DNA of 64,000 bases from JAGLHV01 sp023143305 [NCBI: Clostridia bacterium]. GTDB taxonomy: Bacteria; CBDUZB01; JAGLHV01. Numbering within the stretch: position 1 is the stretch's first letter; every line of letters begins with the position of its first letter. Below, in pieces: positions 8,608 to 18,461 of this stretch. The notes under the pieces were generated by a model that had not been told where the DNA came from, did no database searches, and worked only from the letters and a program-made list of their open reading frames with translations. The stretch lies in NCBI GenBank assembly GCA_030637025.1, contig DAOVVV010000005.1:1-64000 (forward strand). The letters run 5' to 3'. The position numbers and the translations under genes were made by a program.

Positions 8608-10938
8608 ATGAAAACAATAACCTCTATCATTAAAAAAAAGTATCTTTTATTTATTATAGGGTTTTCTATTTTAACATCATTATTTTTATTAAATGGTGAT
8701 TTACCGGTGAGTATGGATGGCCCCTTATATATTACTCTGGCTAAATCGCTAGCTTTTAATCACACTTACAAGGATATTTGTTATCCGGGCGAACCTTACG
8801 AGGGAGTGGAACACCCGTTTTTATATCCCTTATTGCTCGCATTTGTTTTAATGATTTTTTCTGAAACCGTGATTGGTTTGAAATTGGTTTCTGTTTTATT
8901 TGGAATTGCTTCCCTGGGGGTTATTTATTTTTTCTTTTCCGGTAAATATCCAAATATTGCAAATTATATCTTTAGACATAAAGAATATAAATTAAAAAAT
9001 ATAATTGGTTGTTCATCTCTTTTCAGTCGTTCTGCCCTGGTGTTATTGTTTATGTGTACCAATCTTTGGTTTATATTTTTTTTAGTAACTACTATACCGG
9101 AAACGACATATCTTTTATTTTCGATGTTGGCTATTCTTTTCTTAGAAAAATATAAAAAACAAAATACTTATTTTAATATGTACCTTGTTTTGGGAATTAT
9201 TAGTTTAGTAGGGGCTTATTTTACCAAAACAATGGGTATTTTTCTTATACTGGCATCCGTTATTTACTTTGTAGTGCAAAAACAATATAAGAAAGCAATG
9301 CTGATTACTTTCTTTTGTTCTTTATTAATTTCTCCCTGGATTATATATAAGTTAATTTTGATTCCTTCTACTCTGGGTGAGGAAGGAAGTTTACCTCAGA
9401 CATATCTTTGGCAGATTTGGTATGGTTATAGGGGTAATGTAATAAATTTACTAAAAACAATTCCCTGGAATATTATTCAATATGCAAAAGCCGTTACTCA
9501 TTTATTACTACCCGGTTATTTTTTGGATATTCCCTGGTTTGAGGGGAAAGGTTATTTTCATATTTTATATGGTTTGGTGTCAGGAATAAAGAAAACAAGT
9601 ATATTGTTTTCTGTGCCTTTTTTTTACTTTTTAATAATTATTTTTTTATCCGGATTAGTAGTAGTAGGTTTTTTAGTCAAATTCAGAAAAAAGAACCTGG
9701 CAGAAATTTATTTTTTAATTTATTTTGTAATTCTTCTTCTCTGTCCTGCTAATTATTATTTTGTAGGAGGAAGAAGATATCTTTTTCCTTTATTGCCTTT
9801 TATTTTTTATTATTTGTGGACGGCTATGTTTTTATTAAAGAGAAGGATGAATTTATCTGCCCACTTATTTAAAGCAGTAATTCTGACTGTTTTTATAATA
9901 TTTTTTTATGGAAATATCATCCCGCTTCTTTGGGGAATAAAGGGAAATGTAAGTTACTTGATTAATAAAAAAGAGTTATCTCAGGAGGAAAGGAGTTATT
10001 ACTATTCTTCGGAGTATTTTGTTTGCTGGAAGCTTGCTTTATGGGTAAAGAATAATACTTTTCCTAATGATGTGTTTATGGCCAATGATCCTCCGGCATT
10101 TTATTTATTTACTGGCCGTAAAACATGTTATTTCCATCGCAGTCGTTATCAGTTAGATACGGAGCAAAGAAAAATAGCAGATATTGATTTAGAAATAGAA
10201 GAAAAAAAAGTAAAATATATTGCTGTCGATATGGAAACAGAAAAAATAGTGGAGAAATTGGATTATTATTGTAAAGAAAAATTATTTGTGCCTATCGCAG
10301 AATTTGAATCATTTCGGGAAGAAAAATTAAAGGTATACAGGGTATTGATGATTAACCCTAAATCTAAAGAGTTAAGTAATCAGGGAGTTTATTGGTACAA
10401 TAAGAGGAAGTTAAGGCAATCAATAAGGAGTTTTGAGAATGCTTTGGAAATTAATTCTAATTTTATAGGATATTTTAATTTGGGATGCTGTTATGAAAAG
10501 ATGGGTTTATTTCCGGAAGCATTGGATAATTACAGAAAAGCAATTAAGTTACAACCCAACTATGAAATAGCAAAAAACAGAATTAACATTATAACCAAGA
10601 AGGAACATCTAAAAGAAAATCCGAAAGATGCTTTGTTGTGGAATGCTCTGGGGGAAGCGTATATGGCCAATTATGATTATGAGGTAGCAATTAATTGTTT
10701 TTTAAAGGCCACGAAAATTAATCCCCGGATGGGTAAGGTATACTTTAAATTAGGGTTGGCCTATATTTTGACATATGATGATGAAAAGGCATTAGAGGCA
10801 TTTAAAACAGCATTTAGATTATTACCATCATTAAAATTTAAGATAAAATATTACATGAAAATCATGAATGGCAAAATAAAGGAAGAGGGTGAGTATTTAT
10901 CTTATGAAATAAGAGAAGTTGAACGGTTGCTAAAGTAG
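8608..10938 (+). CDS. GT39-type glycosyltransferase with TPR tail
   Basis: The protein has 776 residues: N-terminal anchor helix, then the first external loop typical of this window's subfamily (LPVSMDGPLY, a CYPGEPYEG turn and HPFLYPLLLA), about eleven membrane helices to residue 450, a soluble domain with FMANDPPAFYL (about 490-500), and TPR units from about residue 590 (YFNLGCCYEKMGLF, LQPNYEIAKN). The Asp in the first loop is the likely catalytic-type acidic residue of GT39 enzymes. The Shine-Dalgarno before ATG 8608 is weak. The stop codon shares one base with the GTG start of the following GT9 gene. It is a close paralogue of the proteins at 12332, 22812, 24991, 32580 and 62615. Confidence 0.8.
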   Translation: MKTITSIIKKKYLLFIIGFSILTSLFLLNGDLPVSMDGPLYITLAKSLAFNHTYKDICYPGEPYEGVEHPFLYPLLLAFVLMIFSETVIGLKLVSVLFGIASLGVIYFFFSGKYPNIANYIFRHKEYKLKNIIGCSSLFSRSALVLLFMCTNLWFIFFLVTTIPETTYLLFSMLAILFLEKYKKQNTYFNMYLVLGIISLVGAYFTKTMGIFLILASVIYFVVQKQYKKAMLITFFCSLLISPWIIYKLILIPSTLGEEGSLPQTYLWQIWYGYRGNVINLLKTIPWNIIQYAKAVTHLLLPGYFLDIPWFEGKGYFHILYGLVSGIKKTSILFSVPFFYFLIIIFLSGLVVVGFLVKFRKKNLAEIYFLIYFVILLLCPANYYFVGGRRYLFPLLPFIFYYLWTAMFLLKRRMNLSAHLFKAVILTVFIIFFYGNIIPLLWGIKGNVSYLINKKELSQEERSYYYSSEYFVCWKLALWVKNNTFPNDVFMANDPPAFYLFTGRKTCYFHRSRYQLDTEQRKIADIDLEIEEKKVKYIAVDMETEKIVEKLDYYCKEKLFVPIAEFESFREEKLKVYRVLMINPKSKELSNQGVYWYNKRKLRQSIRSFENALEINSNFIGYFNLGCCYEKMGLFPEALDNYRKAIKLQPNYEIAKNRINIITKKEHLKENPKDALLWNALGEAYMANYDYEVAINCFLKATKINPRMGKVYFKLGLAYILTYDDEKALEAFKTAFRLLPSLKFKIKYYMKIMNGKIKEEGEYLSYEIREVERLLK

Positions 10939-12179
10939 TGTATATTAATTTTTTATTTGAACAAAAATCACTAAAGCGGAATTTTTACCAAATGCGAATA
11001 AAACTAATGCGTAAAATTGATTATTATCTGGGTATTCCTATTTGTTATTTTATTTCTATAATTAATAAATTGATTGTTTTTCCCTCTAAAAAAAACAATT
11101 TAAAGAACTGCCGAAAAGTATTATTTATTAAGTTCTTAGGGATGGGAAGCATAGTTCTTGCTTCATCGGCTTTAAAATTATTCAAGGCACAATATCCCTC
11201 TTGTAAAATTTATTTCATGACTTTTAATAAGAACAAGGATATCTGTGAACTTTTGAATTTAACAAGTAATCAATATCTATTGACTGTTGATGAGTCCTCA
11301 CTAATATCAATTATAATCGGCACTTTAAAAAATATAATTATTTTAAGGAGGCAAAAGATAGATGCTGTTATTGATATGGAATTTTTTTCCCGGGCAACAG
11401 CAATAATTTCTTTTCTAATCAGTCCGGCTTACCGGGTCGGTTTTTGTAACCCGAATACAAAAGGATTATATAGAGGTAATTTTTTGACTCACCCGGTAAG
11501 GTATAATTGTTATAAGCATACTATTGATATTTTTGGTGCTTTGCTGAAGCCGTTTGATGTACAAAGAAAGAATAAGGAAATTTTTCTGCCAAAAATTAAA
11601 ATTGATGAAAAAACCAAAGAAGAGGTTTTTTGTAAATTAAAAAAAATAAATTGTAACGTTGACAGAAAAAGCAGATTAATAATAATAAATGTAAATAGTA
11701 GTAAATTGGCTACTTTAAGAAAGTGGCCGAAAGAAAATTTTATTATTCTTGCTGATAAAATTATTGACTACAACCATGAAAACTTTCTGATATTTATTGG
11801 GGATAAAGCAGATAAACAATATGTAACTTCGTGTATTAGCGGGATAAAAAATAAAAACAATGTGGTTAATTTAAGCAGCAAAATAAACATAAGGGAATTA
11901 ACTGCTCTTTTTTACAGCAGTAAAGTGTTTATTACTAATGATTCGGGCCCTGCACATTTAGCAGGTTTAACCGATATTAACATATTTGTTTTTTTTGGGC
12001 CTGAAACACCTGTTTTGTATAGACCGATTAGTGACAGAGTGGCTGTATTTTATAAAAATTTTTATTGTTCTCCCTGTCTTACAATATACAACGGAAAATA
12101 CTCTACTTGTAAAAATAATGAATGTTTAAGGGGAATTGGGGTTAATGAAGTATTCTATAAAATAAAGGACTATATTTAA
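10938..12179 (+). CDS. GT9 family (heptosyltransferase-like) glycosyltransferase
   Basis: This 413-residue protein has the two-domain GT-B pattern of heptosyltransferases. The N-terminal half contains KVLFIKFLGMG-IVLASSALKL (from about residue 55), matching the 'lig.iGDvvla.p.l..l' start of the family. The C-terminal half contains ITNDSGPAHLAG followed by FFGPETP (about residues 335-360), the ADP-sugar-binding signature. Such enzymes extend the inner core of lipopolysaccharide on the cytoplasmic face and imply a Gram-negative type envelope. The GTG at 10938 overlaps the previous stop; ATG 10992 (residue 19) is a reasonable alternative start. In LPS enzymes the catalytic Asp lies in the G-GD motif, here GMGS, so the equivalent Asp is absent and activity may differ. 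Confidence 0.8.
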   Translation: MYINFLFEQKSLKRNFYQMRIKLMRKIDYYLGIPICYFISIINKLIVFPSKKNNLKNCRKVLFIKFLGMGSIVLASSALKLFKAQYPSCKIYFMTFNKNKDICELLNLTSNQYLLTVDESSLISIIIGTLKNIIILRRQKIDAVIDMEFFSRATAIISFLISPAYRVGFCNPNTKGLYRGNFLTHPVRYNCYKHTIDIFGALLKPFDVQRKNKEIFLPKIKIDEKTKEEVFCKLKKINCNVDRKSRLIIINVNSSKLATLRKWPKENFIILADKIIDYNHENFLIFIGDKADKQYVTSCISGIKNKNNVVNLSSKINIRELTALFYSSKVFITNDSGPAHLAGLTDINIFVFFGPETPVLYRPISDRVAVFYKNFYCSPCLTIYNGKYSTCKNNECLRGIGVNEVFYKIKDYI

Positions 12180-12248
12180 GGGTTCCTCATATTTGACATA
12201 AAAACTTATTATAATGTAAAAAAAATATTAAACTAAAGAGACGGGAAA

Positions 12249-12279
12249 AAACTCCTTAAGCAAGTAAAATAAGGAGTTT
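12249..12279. other. 10-bp inverted repeat in intergenic region
   Basis: AAACTCCTTA (12249-12258) and TAAGGAGTTT (12270-12279) are perfect complements separated by 11 bases, in the 152-base gap between the GT9 gene and the next GT39 gene. No T-tract follows, so it is not a standard intrinsic terminator. It could be an operator or an RNA structure upstream of the 12332 gene; the right arm contains AAGGAG, a Shine-Dalgarno-like string that pairing would hide, although no reading frame of note starts just after it. Confidence 0.35.
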
Positions 12280-12331
12280 AAAATGTTTAGAAAGAAATAA
12301 TAAAAGCAAATTGTGAGAATATAAAAATAAA

Positions 12332-14551
12332 ATGATAGAATTTATTAAAAAAAAATATTTTTTGGTTATCTTGGTGCTGTTTATATTGCTTTCCGGAGTC
12401 CTTATTAATTTAGATCTACCGGTTTTCGGCAAAGATAGTTCTTTTTACTTGATATTATCCCGTTCCATTAGTTCCGGTCAGGGATATAGTGACCTTTATT
12501 ATCCTCAAAATCCTCCTAATACAGAGTTTCCATTTGTTTATCCTTTGATATTGGCAATGATTTTAAAAATTTTTCCCAAAGCTGTTATTGAATTAAAATT
12601 GCTTTCCGTTTTATTTGGGTTGGCCTCTTTAATCGGTATATATCTTTTGTTTTTGAATAAACATAATAACGATGTACAAAATAAAAGGTTTACAGCTGTA
12701 ATTTATGATTTGGCAAGGCTAAATCATGAGTGGGTGATATTGTTATTGGTTTGTACTAATTTGTGGTTCCTATTATTTTCTACACTTATTGCTTCTGAAA
12801 TAATTTATCTGTTTTTTTCTCTTATTACTCTTATTTGGTTAGAAAAATATGCGGATAATGTAAAAGTCGTTAATAAATATTTATTTTTAGTATCTTTTAT
12901 GTTAATTGCATCTTTTTTTATTAAATTTATCGGGTTTTCGTTGTTTATGGCCGGCTCTATTTATTTTTTTATGATTAGGAATAAATATAAAAAAGGTTTG
13001 CTTTTAGTTGTTTTTTATTTCTTATTAATTTTACCATGGATAATTAGATTGATTTTAGTTTCTGATTCGGCTGTATCTATGAATTACCTTGACCAATTTA
13101 TATTAGGACACCGTCTATCTGTTATGAATATAGCCAGGGCAATTCCCGGTAATATTATCCGGTATACTTATAAAATTCCCGCTTTTTTGTTTTCAGGATA
13201 CTTTAGTCCGTTAGTTTTAAAGGGTAAAAAAGTTTATTTTATTTTTTCTGCTTTGGGAAGCATCTTTATTTTTATAAATGTATTATGGGGTTTTATCTTA
13301 AATTTTCGTAAGGGTAAAAATAATTTGATAAATATATATACCCTGTGCTATTTAGGAATAATAATTGTTTTACCCGGCTGTCTTTATGCGAAAATAGGGA
13401 ATAGATTGTTTTTCCCTTTACTTCCTTTCATAATATATTATTTTTTAAATGGTTTAGTCGTAATGATATTCTGGTTTTCGCGATTTGTAAACTTAAGTTT
13501 TTTTAAGAATAAATATTGGGTATTGGTTGGTGGGTTGTGTTTTATATTTATAGGTAACTTGTTTGTTATATTAAGATCCGCAAAAAGTAATGGACTTTAT
13601 TGTTCGGGGTGCACGTCTTTATCAAAAATCCAGAGGGAAAAATATATTTTATCCTGGTATATCGGTCAACTAACTGTAATTGAATGGGTTAGAGAAAACA
13701 CTTTATTAAATGATGCATTTATGTGTTCTAATCCGGCATTATTTTATTTAGAGACTAATCGCCGGGCAGTATATTTTCAGAAAGAGCCCTATTATCCTAA
13801 TTACCGTAGAGAGACGGAAGAGATAGAGTTTATAATAAAAGATAAAAAAATTAAATATATTATTGCGGATAATGATGAACAAAAGGAAATAATTGACCAG
13901 ATAAACTATCAGGAAAATATTAAATTAATATTGGTCCCTTTAAAAAAATTTAAATTACTGGAAGAGGGCTGGATAGAAATATATAAAGTGGTCGAAATTA
14001 ATTTACAGGCTAAAGCATTAAACAGTCAGGGAGTCTATTCTTTTAGTAATAAAGATTTTAAGCAAGCAATAGCAAATTTTAAAAAGGTATTAGAAATAGA
14101 TCCTAATTTTTTATTATATTTTAATCTGGGTAGTTGTTATGAAAAAAAAGGGTTATTTGAGGAAAGTGCAGGGTTTTATAATAAAGCAATTGATTTGCAG
14201 CCCAACTATGAAATAGCTAAAAACCGAGTGTCCTTTCTTCGACAGAAACGGGTAGTAGAGAAGAAACCCAAGGATGCGGGAGAATATTTGTTGTTGGGAG
14301 ATATTTATTTAAAAAATCATGATTTTTTTCAGGCAGTACTCTCTTTTAAAAGAGCACTTCAATTAGATTCCCGATTAACAATTGCTTATTATAATTTGGG
14401 AATTGTTTATAGTTACGTGCAGGATTATGACTTGGCTATATTATATCTTAAAAAAGTAATCGGGATGAATTCCCTTTTAAAGAATAAGGCAGAATGTTTA
14501 ATTAAGATTAATGAGAAAATAAAAAATATCCAGGAGCAGGACTCTAATTAA
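12332..14551 (+). CDS. GT39-type glycosyltransferase with TPR tail
   Basis: The 739-residue protein opens MIEFIKKKYF, then LPVFGKDSSFY in the first external loop and EFPFVYPLILA, about ten membrane helices, a soluble segment with FMCSNPALFYL (about 467-477), and TPRs from about residue 565 (YFNLGSCYEKKGLF, LQPNYEIAKN, YYNLGIVYSYV). It is closest in layout to the protein at 32580, which begins MIKFIKKRYF. There is no clear Shine-Dalgarno before ATG 12332. A 152-base gap upstream suggests a possible new transcript. Function as a lipid-carrier-dependent sugar transferase is inferred from the family. Confidence 0.8.
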   Translation: MIEFIKKKYFLVILVLFILLSGVLINLDLPVFGKDSSFYLILSRSISSGQGYSDLYYPQNPPNTEFPFVYPLILAMILKIFPKAVIELKLLSVLFGLASLIGIYLLFLNKHNNDVQNKRFTAVIYDLARLNHEWVILLLVCTNLWFLLFSTLIASEIIYLFFSLITLIWLEKYADNVKVVNKYLFLVSFMLIASFFIKFIGFSLFMAGSIYFFMIRNKYKKGLLLVVFYFLLILPWIIRLILVSDSAVSMNYLDQFILGHRLSVMNIARAIPGNIIRYTYKIPAFLFSGYFSPLVLKGKKVYFIFSALGSIFIFINVLWGFILNFRKGKNNLINIYTLCYLGIIIVLPGCLYAKIGNRLFFPLLPFIIYYFLNGLVVMIFWFSRFVNLSFFKNKYWVLVGGLCFIFIGNLFVILRSAKSNGLYCSGCTSLSKIQREKYILSWYIGQLTVIEWVRENTLLNDAFMCSNPALFYLETNRRAVYFQKEPYYPNYRRETEEIEFIIKDKKIKYIIADNDEQKEIIDQINYQENIKLILVPLKKFKLLEEGWIEIYKVVEINLQAKALNSQGVYSFSNKDFKQAIANFKKVLEIDPNFLLYFNLGSCYEKKGLFEESAGFYNKAIDLQPNYEIAKNRVSFLRQKRVVEKKPKDAGEYLLLGDIYLKNHDFFQAVLSFKRALQLDSRLTIAYYNLGIVYSYVQDYDLAILYLKKVIGMNSLLKNKAECLIKINEKIKNIQEQDSN

Positions 14552-14710
14552 TTTTTTTGTAATGCAAGGTGTGTTTTTATTTGGGTGTAGTTCTTTTGGA
14601 AAAGAGATTTGAAAAGATGTAGTTGATTAATAGAATGGTGCTACTGAATAAAGGATTTAAACTATGGATATAACTTGTAAATTTATTTTTTTATCGGAAA
14701 GGTTAAATTA

Positions 14711-16174
14711 ATGAAAATTGTATTAGTAAAATCTTCAATTTATGGAAGTATTCCTTTGGGGATACCGGATGGAATGTCTCCTATAATAAATAGGTTTATT
14801 CATACTTGTCCGCCGTTAGGCATACCCTATATAGCGGCGGTTTTGTTAAAAGAGGGATTCGATGTGAGTATAGTAGACCCGGATGTTTACAGGAAAAAAA
14901 ACACAGACGCTGCTATTGTAAAAATACTTGACCAAAAACCGGATGTGATTGGGATTTCCGTTATGTCTCATACTTTTTTATATGGGTTGGAATTAGCTCA
15001 AAAGCTTAAGATGGTTACTGATATTCCCATTATCGTTGGGGGAAATCATCTGATGCTTTATCCCCACGAGGTAATGACTCATAAGTGTTTTGATATCGGC
15101 GTTATAGGAGAAGGTGAAATTGTTTTTTTAAAAATTGCCCGCCTTTTAGATAAAAAAGGTGCAGATTATAAAAAGAATTTGTATGAAATTCCTAATATTA
15201 TATTCCAGAGCGAGGGAGAGATTATCCGTACCGAAAGAAAAGAGCCTGTTAAGGATTTGGATAGTTTGCCTTTTCCTGCAAGACAATTATTGCAGATTAA
15301 CAAGTATTGTCAACCGACTTTAAAAAAACCTTTTACTATTATTGTTTCTACCCGGGGTTGCCCTTACCGTTGTACATTTTGCTCAAGGGATAGTATGGAG
15401 AGGTCTTACCGTGTTCGCTCTATTGAGGCTGTAGTTGAAGAAATAAAGTATTGCATAGATGAGTTTAATATGAAAAGCTTTTATTTCGTAGATGACACTT
15501 TTACGGTAGATAAGAAAAGAGTCCTTTCCTTTTGTGAACTGATTCAAAAACGTGGAATAAAAACAGAGTTCAGTATGAGGACGAGAGCGGATTGTATGGA
15601 TGAAGAAATTGTAAAAGCACTTAAGAATATTAATTGCATACAAGTCAGTCTGGGCATTGAATCAGGGGATGATGTTATTCTGAAATTGTTAAAGAAAAAG
15701 ATATCTTTGGAACAAGTGGAAAAAACAGTATCCTTGTTGGTAAAATACCGTATACGAGCTGTGGGTTTTTTAATGGTCGGTCATCCTGAGGAGAAGCTGG
15801 AAAGCATCCAAAAGACATTTCGGTTTGTAAAAAAAATTCAACTTGATTGGTGTAAGGCTAATATTCTTACTCCTTATCCCGGTTCTGAGTTGTATTATAA
15901 TCTCCTGAAAGAAAAACAGATAGACGATTTTTGGAAAAAGATAACTATTGAGGGGCGTGTCTATAAAACACCGAATATTAGCAAATATTTAAGCATTAAT
16001 GAGCTTAATGATTGGAGAGACAAAATAAATGCCATACCTTACTTCAGAAAAAAGACTAATTTGTTGAAATTTGAGAAAATAACTTCTTTCAGGGATATAT
16101 TTATCACTGCTGCGTGGGTATATTACTATTTAGCTAAGAAGGTCAAAAAGACTTTTCGGGATTTTATGAATTAA
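14711..16174 (+). CDS. B12-binding-type radical SAM enzyme
   Basis: The 487-residue protein has an N-terminal cobalamin-binding-like Rossmann domain (residues 1-150, with CPPLGIPYIAA, VDPD and GGNHLMLYP) and a radical SAM core with TRGCPYRCTFC, giving 4Fe-4S ligands Cys217, Cys221 and Cys224. Later core motifs are FVDDTF, IESGDD and GHPEE. Members of this class make C-methylations and ring rearrangements, for example in hopanoid and bacteriochlorophyll routes. The B12-binding DxHxxG loop is not intact here, so true cobalamin use is uncertain. GGAAAGG lies 8 bases before the ATG. It is the first gene of a compact set with a second radical SAM enzyme, an aminotransferase and a prenyltransferase, likely one pathway. 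Substrate unknown. Confidence 0.8.
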   Translation: MKIVLVKSSIYGSIPLGIPDGMSPIINRFIHTCPPLGIPYIAAVLLKEGFDVSIVDPDVYRKKNTDAAIVKILDQKPDVIGISVMSHTFLYGLELAQKLKMVTDIPIIVGGNHLMLYPHEVMTHKCFDIGVIGEGEIVFLKIARLLDKKGADYKKNLYEIPNIIFQSEGEIIRTERKEPVKDLDSLPFPARQLLQINKYCQPTLKKPFTIIVSTRGCPYRCTFCSRDSMERSYRVRSIEAVVEEIKYCIDEFNMKSFYFVDDTFTVDKKRVLSFCELIQKRGIKTEFSMRTRADCMDEEIVKALKNINCIQVSLGIESGDDVILKLLKKKISLEQVEKTVSLLVKYRIRAVGFLMVGHPEEKLESIQKTFRFVKKIQLDWCKANILTPYPGSELYYNLLKEKQIDDFWKKITIEGRVYKTPNISKYLSINELNDWRDKINAIPYFRKKTNLLKFEKITSFRDIFITAAWVYYYLAKKVKKTFRDFMN

Positions 16175-16280
16175 GTAAAAATATAAAAGTTAATAAATTA
16201 GAATAATTATAAAACAATTTTTAGGTTTTATTTAAAAGTGTGGTTTAAGACAAACGATATTATATTTTACGGATAGGGAT

Positions 16281-17486
16281 ATGGATTTAATGACTAATGT
16301 ACGTTGTTTTTCAGATAAAAAAAACAGTTTTTGTAAGGGGTATATCCTTTCAGAAAATAATCATGTTTATTTAACCAGGTATGATAAAGGAAAGAAGAAA
16401 AGAACTTTATTGGAAAAAGATGCCTTGCTTTATCATATTCTGCAAAATTTAGGAAGAAAAAAAATGATTAAACCCCACCATCTTTTTCTGGAGATTACCG
16501 GGAGATGTAACCTTAATTGCCAGGTATGTTACGCCCGGAACAAAGTTTTGTCCGATATTAAAAGTGAAGAAGTTAGAAGGCTTATTTCTCCTTTTAAAAA
16601 TAAGATAGTAAGTATTTCAGGGGGTGAGCCTACTTTACATAAAGAACTTCCTGCTATTATACGTATTTTAAATAAAAAAAATGTTCCGGTATTGGCAACT
16701 AACGGGGTTAGGTTAGCGGATTTTGAATATGTAAAAAAATTGAAATCTGCAGGTCTTCGATATGTTACTTTTTCTTTTAACGGATATAGTAATCATCCGT
16801 ATGAATGTATAAATGGACAAGCTCTTTTAAAGATTAAGTTGCAGGCTCTGGATAATCTTTGTCGGGCGGGGATAAAAGTACTTTTATCTATGCTTTTAGT
16901 AAGAGGTATTAATGAAAACGAGGTTGGACCGGTTTTTCGTTTTGCTTTTAAGAGGAAAGATTTTATTCGTGAATTGCGGATACGAAGTATGAGTTCGTAT
17001 GGGTCATATTTGTCTTCTAAACAGTTTTTTTCTTCCGAAATCTTACAGTTAATATGTAAACAGACCGGACTTGAGAAAAAAGCTATTCATCAGGAACTAT
17101 TGTTTAAGAAAAAAATATCAGAATTAATCCCTCAAGTGGGCATTCTATTGAAGCCCTGCCGGTTTAATTTTTTGGTAAAAGCTTCGGAGGGGAAATGTAA
17201 AGCATTATTTAATATTAATGAACAAACTTCGATTTTTCCCTCTCTTCTTAAAATCTTATATAATAACTATAGCAGTGCTTCTATTTACCGGATGTTACTT
17301 AAAAGCTTAAATCTTTCAAGATCATTATGGACTCATCCTTCATCGTGTCTGAAAATTTCTGTACGTTCATGGCCAACCAGGGAAACCCTTATATTTAAGG
17401 AACATGTTCGATTTTGCGGTACCCGGTATCTTAACGGAGTACAAAAGGGTTTACCCTTGTGTTATAGCAATATCTTGCATTCTTAA
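16281..17486 (+). CDS. Radical SAM enzyme (MoaA/PqqE/MJ0619-like core)
   Basis: The 401-residue protein carries TGRCNLNCQVCYA, so the 4Fe-4S ligands are Cys76, Cys80 and Cys83. The SAM-binding ISGGEPTLH (about 111-119) and LATNGVR follow. An N-terminal extension of some 65 residues precedes the core, with FCKGYI and YLTRYDKGKKK, resembling the Cys-containing leader of MJ0619-like enzymes that methylate pterins. The C-terminal third has several Cys (CRFNF, CKALF, CLKIS, CGTRY) that could hold an auxiliary cluster. AGGGAT sits just before ATG 16281; ATG 16290 is an alternative. The exact reaction cannot be assigned. Confidence 0.75.
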   Translation: MDLMTNVRCFSDKKNSFCKGYILSENNHVYLTRYDKGKKKRTLLEKDALLYHILQNLGRKKMIKPHHLFLEITGRCNLNCQVCYARNKVLSDIKSEEVRRLISPFKNKIVSISGGEPTLHKELPAIIRILNKKNVPVLATNGVRLADFEYVKKLKSAGLRYVTFSFNGYSNHPYECINGQALLKIKLQALDNLCRAGIKVLLSMLLVRGINENEVGPVFRFAFKRKDFIRELRIRSMSSYGSYLSSKQFFSSEILQLICKQTGLEKKAIHQELLFKKKISELIPQVGILLKPCRFNFLVKASEGKCKALFNINEQTSIFPSLLKILYNNYSSASIYRMLLKSLNLSRSLWTHPSSCLKISVRSWPTRETLIFKEHVRFCGTRYLNGVQKGLPLCYSNILHS

Positions 17487-17515
17487 AATGTGAAAAGTGA
17501 ATTGGGGATAATGAA

Positions 17516-18421
17516 ATGAAAAACAGTAAGATTTGGGTAAATGGTGAATATATTGAACAGGTGAAAGGGATAGTAAATGTTTCCCTTAATACAATTCACT
17601 ATGGGACGAGTATTTTTGAAGGTATTTTATGTGTAGGGACAGGAAAAAAAAAGGTTATATTCAGGCTTCAGGAACATATTGAGAGATTATATTATTCTGC
17701 TAAAGTATTGAATTTTAATATTTCCTATTCAAAAGAAGAATGGTATAAGGCAATAAAAGGTTTGATTAAAATCAACAATTACAAGTCTTGCTATATAAGG
17801 CCGGTTGTCTTTATGGATGCTTCTTATCTTGATTTATCGCCAAAGGAGAAATTAAGTACCATTATAATGTGTAAGCAATTTAATATTTACTTGTTTTTGT
17901 TGCAGATGAGAAGAAAGGTTAAACTTACCGTATCCAAAAAGGTAAAAAACACCTGGGAAGGTGTTTTGGCCAAAGCCAAAATATCCGGTAAATACATAAA
18001 TAGTGCTATTGCCATGATTGAAGCAAAGGAGAACGGATTTGATGATTCTTTTTTATTAAATGAGCATAAAAAAGTATGCGAAGCAAGTTCGTCGAATGTT
18101 TTTGTTGTTAAAGATGGTATTATAAAAACTCCGTTTCCTGATAATATTCTCAATGGAATTACGCGGGATTCGATAATAAAAATAGGACAAAACCTTGGCT
18201 ATAGTTTTGTTGAGCAGGATATAGCAGTAGATGAATTGTATACTGCTGATGAGATATTTCTGACCAGTACGGCAAGAGGGATTAAGTTGGTTTCCCGGGT
18301 AAACTCAAAGAAAATAGTAGATTCAACTAAGATGAAAATAGGGCAAGTTTTACAAAGGAAATATATCGAGATTATTTTGGGAAAAGATGATAAATATGAT
18401 AAATGGCTTAGTAGTTTTTAA
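17516..18421 (+). CDS. ilvE: Class-IV PLP aminotransferase (branched-chain aminotransferase-like)
   Basis: The 301-residue protein is full length for fold-type IV PLP enzymes. It has WVNGEYI and GTSIFEGI at the N terminus, RPVVF (94-100), the catalytic Lys155 in KISGKY aligned with the family's K-x-G-G-N-Y, CEASSSNVFVVKDG (residues 188-201), the PLP-phosphate segment LNGITRDSI, and a final TSTARGIKLV. Biosynthetic IlvE, D-amino-acid transaminase and aminodeoxychorismate lyase share this fold. Placement between radical SAM and UbiA genes, away from any valine/leucine operon, suggests a dedicated role in a small-molecule pathway. The symbol is by family only. GGGG lies 6 bases before ATG 17516. 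Confidence 0.8.
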   Translation: MKNSKIWVNGEYIEQVKGIVNVSLNTIHYGTSIFEGILCVGTGKKKVIFRLQEHIERLYYSAKVLNFNISYSKEEWYKAIKGLIKINNYKSCYIRPVVFMDASYLDLSPKEKLSTIIMCKQFNIYLFLLQMRRKVKLTVSKKVKNTWEGVLAKAKISGKYINSAIAMIEAKENGFDDSFLLNEHKKVCEASSSNVFVVKDGIIKTPFPDNILNGITRDSIIKIGQNLGYSFVEQDIAVDELYTADEIFLTSTARGIKLVSRVNSKKIVDSTKMKIGQVLQRKYIEIILGKDDKYDKWLSSF

Positions 18422-18461
18422 CTTTATGAAATTCGGAAAGCAGTAGAAAGGAATTCATGTT

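Noticed and set aside
12193-12215. TTGACA followed by TATAAT upstream of the 12332 gene
   Set aside because: Only 11 bases separate the two hexamers; a sigma-70 promoter needs about 17, and no other -35 fits the TATAAT.
12249-12279. Rho-independent terminator after the GT9 gene
   Set aside because: The stem is AT-rich and followed by AAAATG, with no T-tract.
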